Assembly: GCA_027492415.1 (NCBI GenBank)
Contig: JAPUEV010000385.1
Span: 1-5,129, forward strand
Length of the DNA stretch: 5,129 nucleotides
Origin: Ignavibacteria bacterium
GTDB lineage: Bacteria > Bacteroidota > Ignavibacteria > Tepidaquicellales > OLB5
Direction of reading: 5' to 3'
Position numbers and translations under genes: made by a program. This document shows, piece by piece, positions 3,570-5,129 of the stretch (positions within the stretch are counted from its first letter, which is position 1; each line of letters starts with the position of its first letter). The notes under the pieces were generated by a model, which ran no database searches, had not been told where the DNA came from, and saw only the letters and a program-made list of their open reading frames with translations.

Positions 3570-5129
3570 TTACTTAAGTAAAACCATCTTTTTTGTATCA
3601 CTGAATAAATTTGTTTTTATTTGATATACATATATACCGCTCGGATAGCTTGCAGCATTCCAGCTGACCTCGTATGTTCCCGGAACAAGCTGTGCATTTA
3701 CAATTACCGCTACTTCCCTTCCTATCAGATCATATAGTGTGATCTTTACATTATCAGCTTTCATATTATTTGTATTCGGTATATCAAATTTTATCCTGCA
3801 TTCCGGATTGAACGGATTTGGATAATTTTGATATAGTGTATATTTTTCAGGTATCACAGAATTTAATGGAACAGGTCTCATATCAGTATATTTTGTATTG
3901 TATGTTACAAATACCTGTACAGGAATGCTTCTTTCATTTACATTACCATTAGATACCCGCCAGAAATAAGTTGAGAATTCATCAAACTGATTTAACTGCA
4001 GCTTAATAAATTCTTCTTTGATGTTATCTGTCTTCATAACTATTTCTGTGAATAAAGTATCCCTGCATATTTCGAGTGAATAGTTCATCTTTTTATCATT
4101 ACTGATAAGACCGGTTAGATCCAGGTATTTTTCAGTTTCCATTTCAGGTTTTCCGGCTGAATACGCAAATAATTTTGTGAAAAAATAATTTGCGTTTGAA
4201 TAACTGCTTGAGTCAAGGGCTCTTAATGATTTTACACGCCAGAAATACCTGGAATTATAAGCCAACACTCCGTTTGGTGTCTGGTAAGATGTATCACTTA
4301 CATATTTATCTATCCACCGAACAGAGAAATTTGAAAATGCCGATACCTGCAGCCTGTAGCCTGAAGCACCTGTAATTTTGGACCATGTAAAGTTTGGAGT
4401 TACAGCAACGCCTGTATCTTTATTCACCGGTGTTGAAAGTGCCGGCGCTGAAAGTGCTGTTACTGTAGTAAAATTCCATGCAGAAGAAAATGTGCTCCAT
4501 ACAGAACCTGTCTTAACTGCAGTCCGCCAATAATATGCAGTATTATAATTCAATACGCCTGCTGAGACTGAATATTGCGAGCTGACTGAATTACTGTCGT
4601 CTACTATCAATGAGCCAAACCCGCTGTTAGTTGATACCTGCAGACGGTATTTAACTGCCCCGGTGATATCACTCCAGTCAAGCACAGGAATGAGTGAAAT
4701 ATTAACAGAATTATTTACAGGTGAAACAAGGACCGGCGGTGCCTGCGGCGGAGTAACAAGTGTAAAGAACCTGAAAAGTACAGCCTGGTAATTACCCCAG
4801 CCTGCATCGTTTTTAGCTTTTACACGCCAAAAGTAACCCGAATTATATGCAAGTATACCGTTTCCTACCTGGTATTCGGATGCAGTAATATTACTGTCAT
4901 CTATCCACAATGTGCTGAAGCTGCTTAGTGCAGAAACCTGAATCCTGTATTTTTGTGCTCCTGCAGCATCATTCCAGTCCAAAAGCGGTGTAACAGAAAT
5001 ATCAGGAGCGCGATTTGAAGGATAAATAAGAACAGGCGGAGCTGGCGGCAATCCGCTTACAGTTGTAAATTTCCACCATTGGCTGAATGCTCCCCAGCCA
5101 ACTTCATTTTTAGCTTTTACATGCCAGTA
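3570..5129 (-). CDS. Type IX-secreted protein with fibronectin-III-like repeats (5' partial)
   Basis: The frame stays open from the stop codon at 3570 to the right edge, giving 519 residues with the N-terminus missing. A TTG at 5051 is internal, because the repeat pattern continues unbroken across it. Residues 1-27 are the tail of one repeat (YWHVKAKNEVGWG). Three more units of about 95-100 residues follow, at roughly 28-127, 128-226 and 227-320. Each starts APPVL-P-N and carries W-D/S-ITGA-YRLQVS, then YN-YFWRVKA. This is a fibronectin-III-like sandwich common in adhesive surface proteins. Residues 321-410 are a diverged fourth unit (STYFWRVSNG). The last 92 residues are a type IX secretion C-terminal sorting domain: EKYTLYQNYPNPFNP, then ITLYDLIGREV, VPGTYEVSWNA, SGIYVYQI and the final KKMVLLK. 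The product is therefore expected to cross the outer membrane through T9SS and be released or anchored after tail removal. The ligand or upstream catalytic domain, if any, lies outside the window. Confidence 0.93.
   Translation of the reverse strand, partial: YWHVKAKNEVGWGAFSQWWKFTTVSGLPPAPPVLIYPSNRAPDISVTPLLDWNDAAGAQKYRIQVSALSSFSTLWIDDSNITASEYQVGNGILAYNSGYFWRVKAKNDAGWGNYQAVLFRFFTLVTPPQAPPVLVSPVNNSVNISLIPVLDWSDITGAVKYRLQVSTNSGFGSLIVDDSNSVSSQYSVSAGVLNYNTAYYWRTAVKTGSVWSTFSSAWNFTTVTALSAPALSTPVNKDTGVAVTPNFTWSKITGASGYRLQVSAFSNFSVRWIDKYVSDTSYQTPNGVLAYNSRYFWRVKSLRALDSSSYSNANYFFTKLFAYSAGKPEMETEKYLDLTGLISNDKKMNYSLEICRDTLFTEIVMKTDNIKEEFIKLQLNQFDEFSTYFWRVSNGNVNERSIPVQVFVTYNTKYTDMRPVPLNSVIPEKYTLYQNYPNPFNPECRIKFDIPNTNNMKADNVKITLYDLIGREVAVIVNAQLVPGTYEVSWNAASYPSGIYVYQIKTNLFSDTKKMVLLK
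4170..5129 (-). repeat. Tandem coding repeats of about 99 codons (fibronectin-III-like units)
   Basis: Three complete units and the end of a fourth lie in tandem. The period is visible in the DNA: the 15-mer TTTTTAGCTTTTACA occurs at 4810-4824 and again at 5107-5121, exactly 297 bases (99 codons) apart. The two rightmost copies agree better in DNA than the more leftward ones, which agree mainly in protein. The array continues past the right edge, so the copy number is unknown. Confidence 0.85.

Noticed and set aside
4190..4375. Plus-strand 61-codon open frame
   Set aside because: It lies antisense inside the fibronectin-III-like repeat region and matches no family; the minus frame is certain from repeats and sorting domain.
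5049..5051. TTG at 5051 as the true start of the repeat protein
   Set aside because: The frame continues to the window edge and codes for the end of another repeat unit (YWHVKAKNEVGWG), so the gene starts outside the window.
4170..5129. CRISPR or non-coding tandem repeat
   Set aside because: The repeat period of 297 bases is a multiple of three, stays in an open frame and encodes a recognisable fibronectin-III-like fold.

Overview
The window looks like a chromosomal segment of a low-GC member of the Bacteroidetes/Chlorobi/Ignavibacteria (FCB) group, most likely Ignavibacteria-like. Three things point there. A type IX secretion C-terminal sorting domain begins YQNYPNPFNP, a form common in Ignavibacteria and neighbouring phyla. 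The tRNA gene is preceded by a -7 box TATCTTTG, which fits the Bacteroidetes-type TAnnTTTG consensus. Two further genes encode proteins with N-terminal export signals. The assignment rests on these features alone and is an inference.

Layout, left to right. Bases 1-1528 (minus strand, 3' end cut by the window edge) encode an exported thioredoxin-fold protein fused to an NHL-repeat beta-propeller, the architecture of NHLRC2. Bases 1529-1812 lie between genes. They hold an apparently orphan plus-strand transcription unit: a Shine-Dalgarno-preceded 11-codon ORF, a strong hairpin with the ORF stop codon in its loop, and a classical intrinsic terminator with no plus-strand gene before or after it. 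Bases 1813-2166 (minus) encode a small stand-alone SET-domain protein. Bases 2339-3229 (minus) encode a cysteine-free exported protein that I do not recognise, followed by its own terminator. Bases 3402-3474 (plus) are tRNA-Gln(CTG) with a recognisable promoter and terminator. Bases 3570-5129 (minus, 5' end cut) encode a surface or secreted protein made of about 99-residue fibronectin-III-like repeats ending in a type IX sorting domain.

The genes do not form one operon. Each minus-strand gene has its own intergenic space, and the two internal ones carry hints of their own promoters or terminators. The tRNA converges on the repeat-protein gene across a pair of near-duplicate hairpins. The common theme is cell-envelope and exported proteins: a periplasmic redox/propeller protein, an unknown exported protein, and a T9SS cargo. 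No CRISPR array, complete mobile element or defence system is visible. The least explained part is the small-RNA/leader-peptide-like locus at about 1681-1810.
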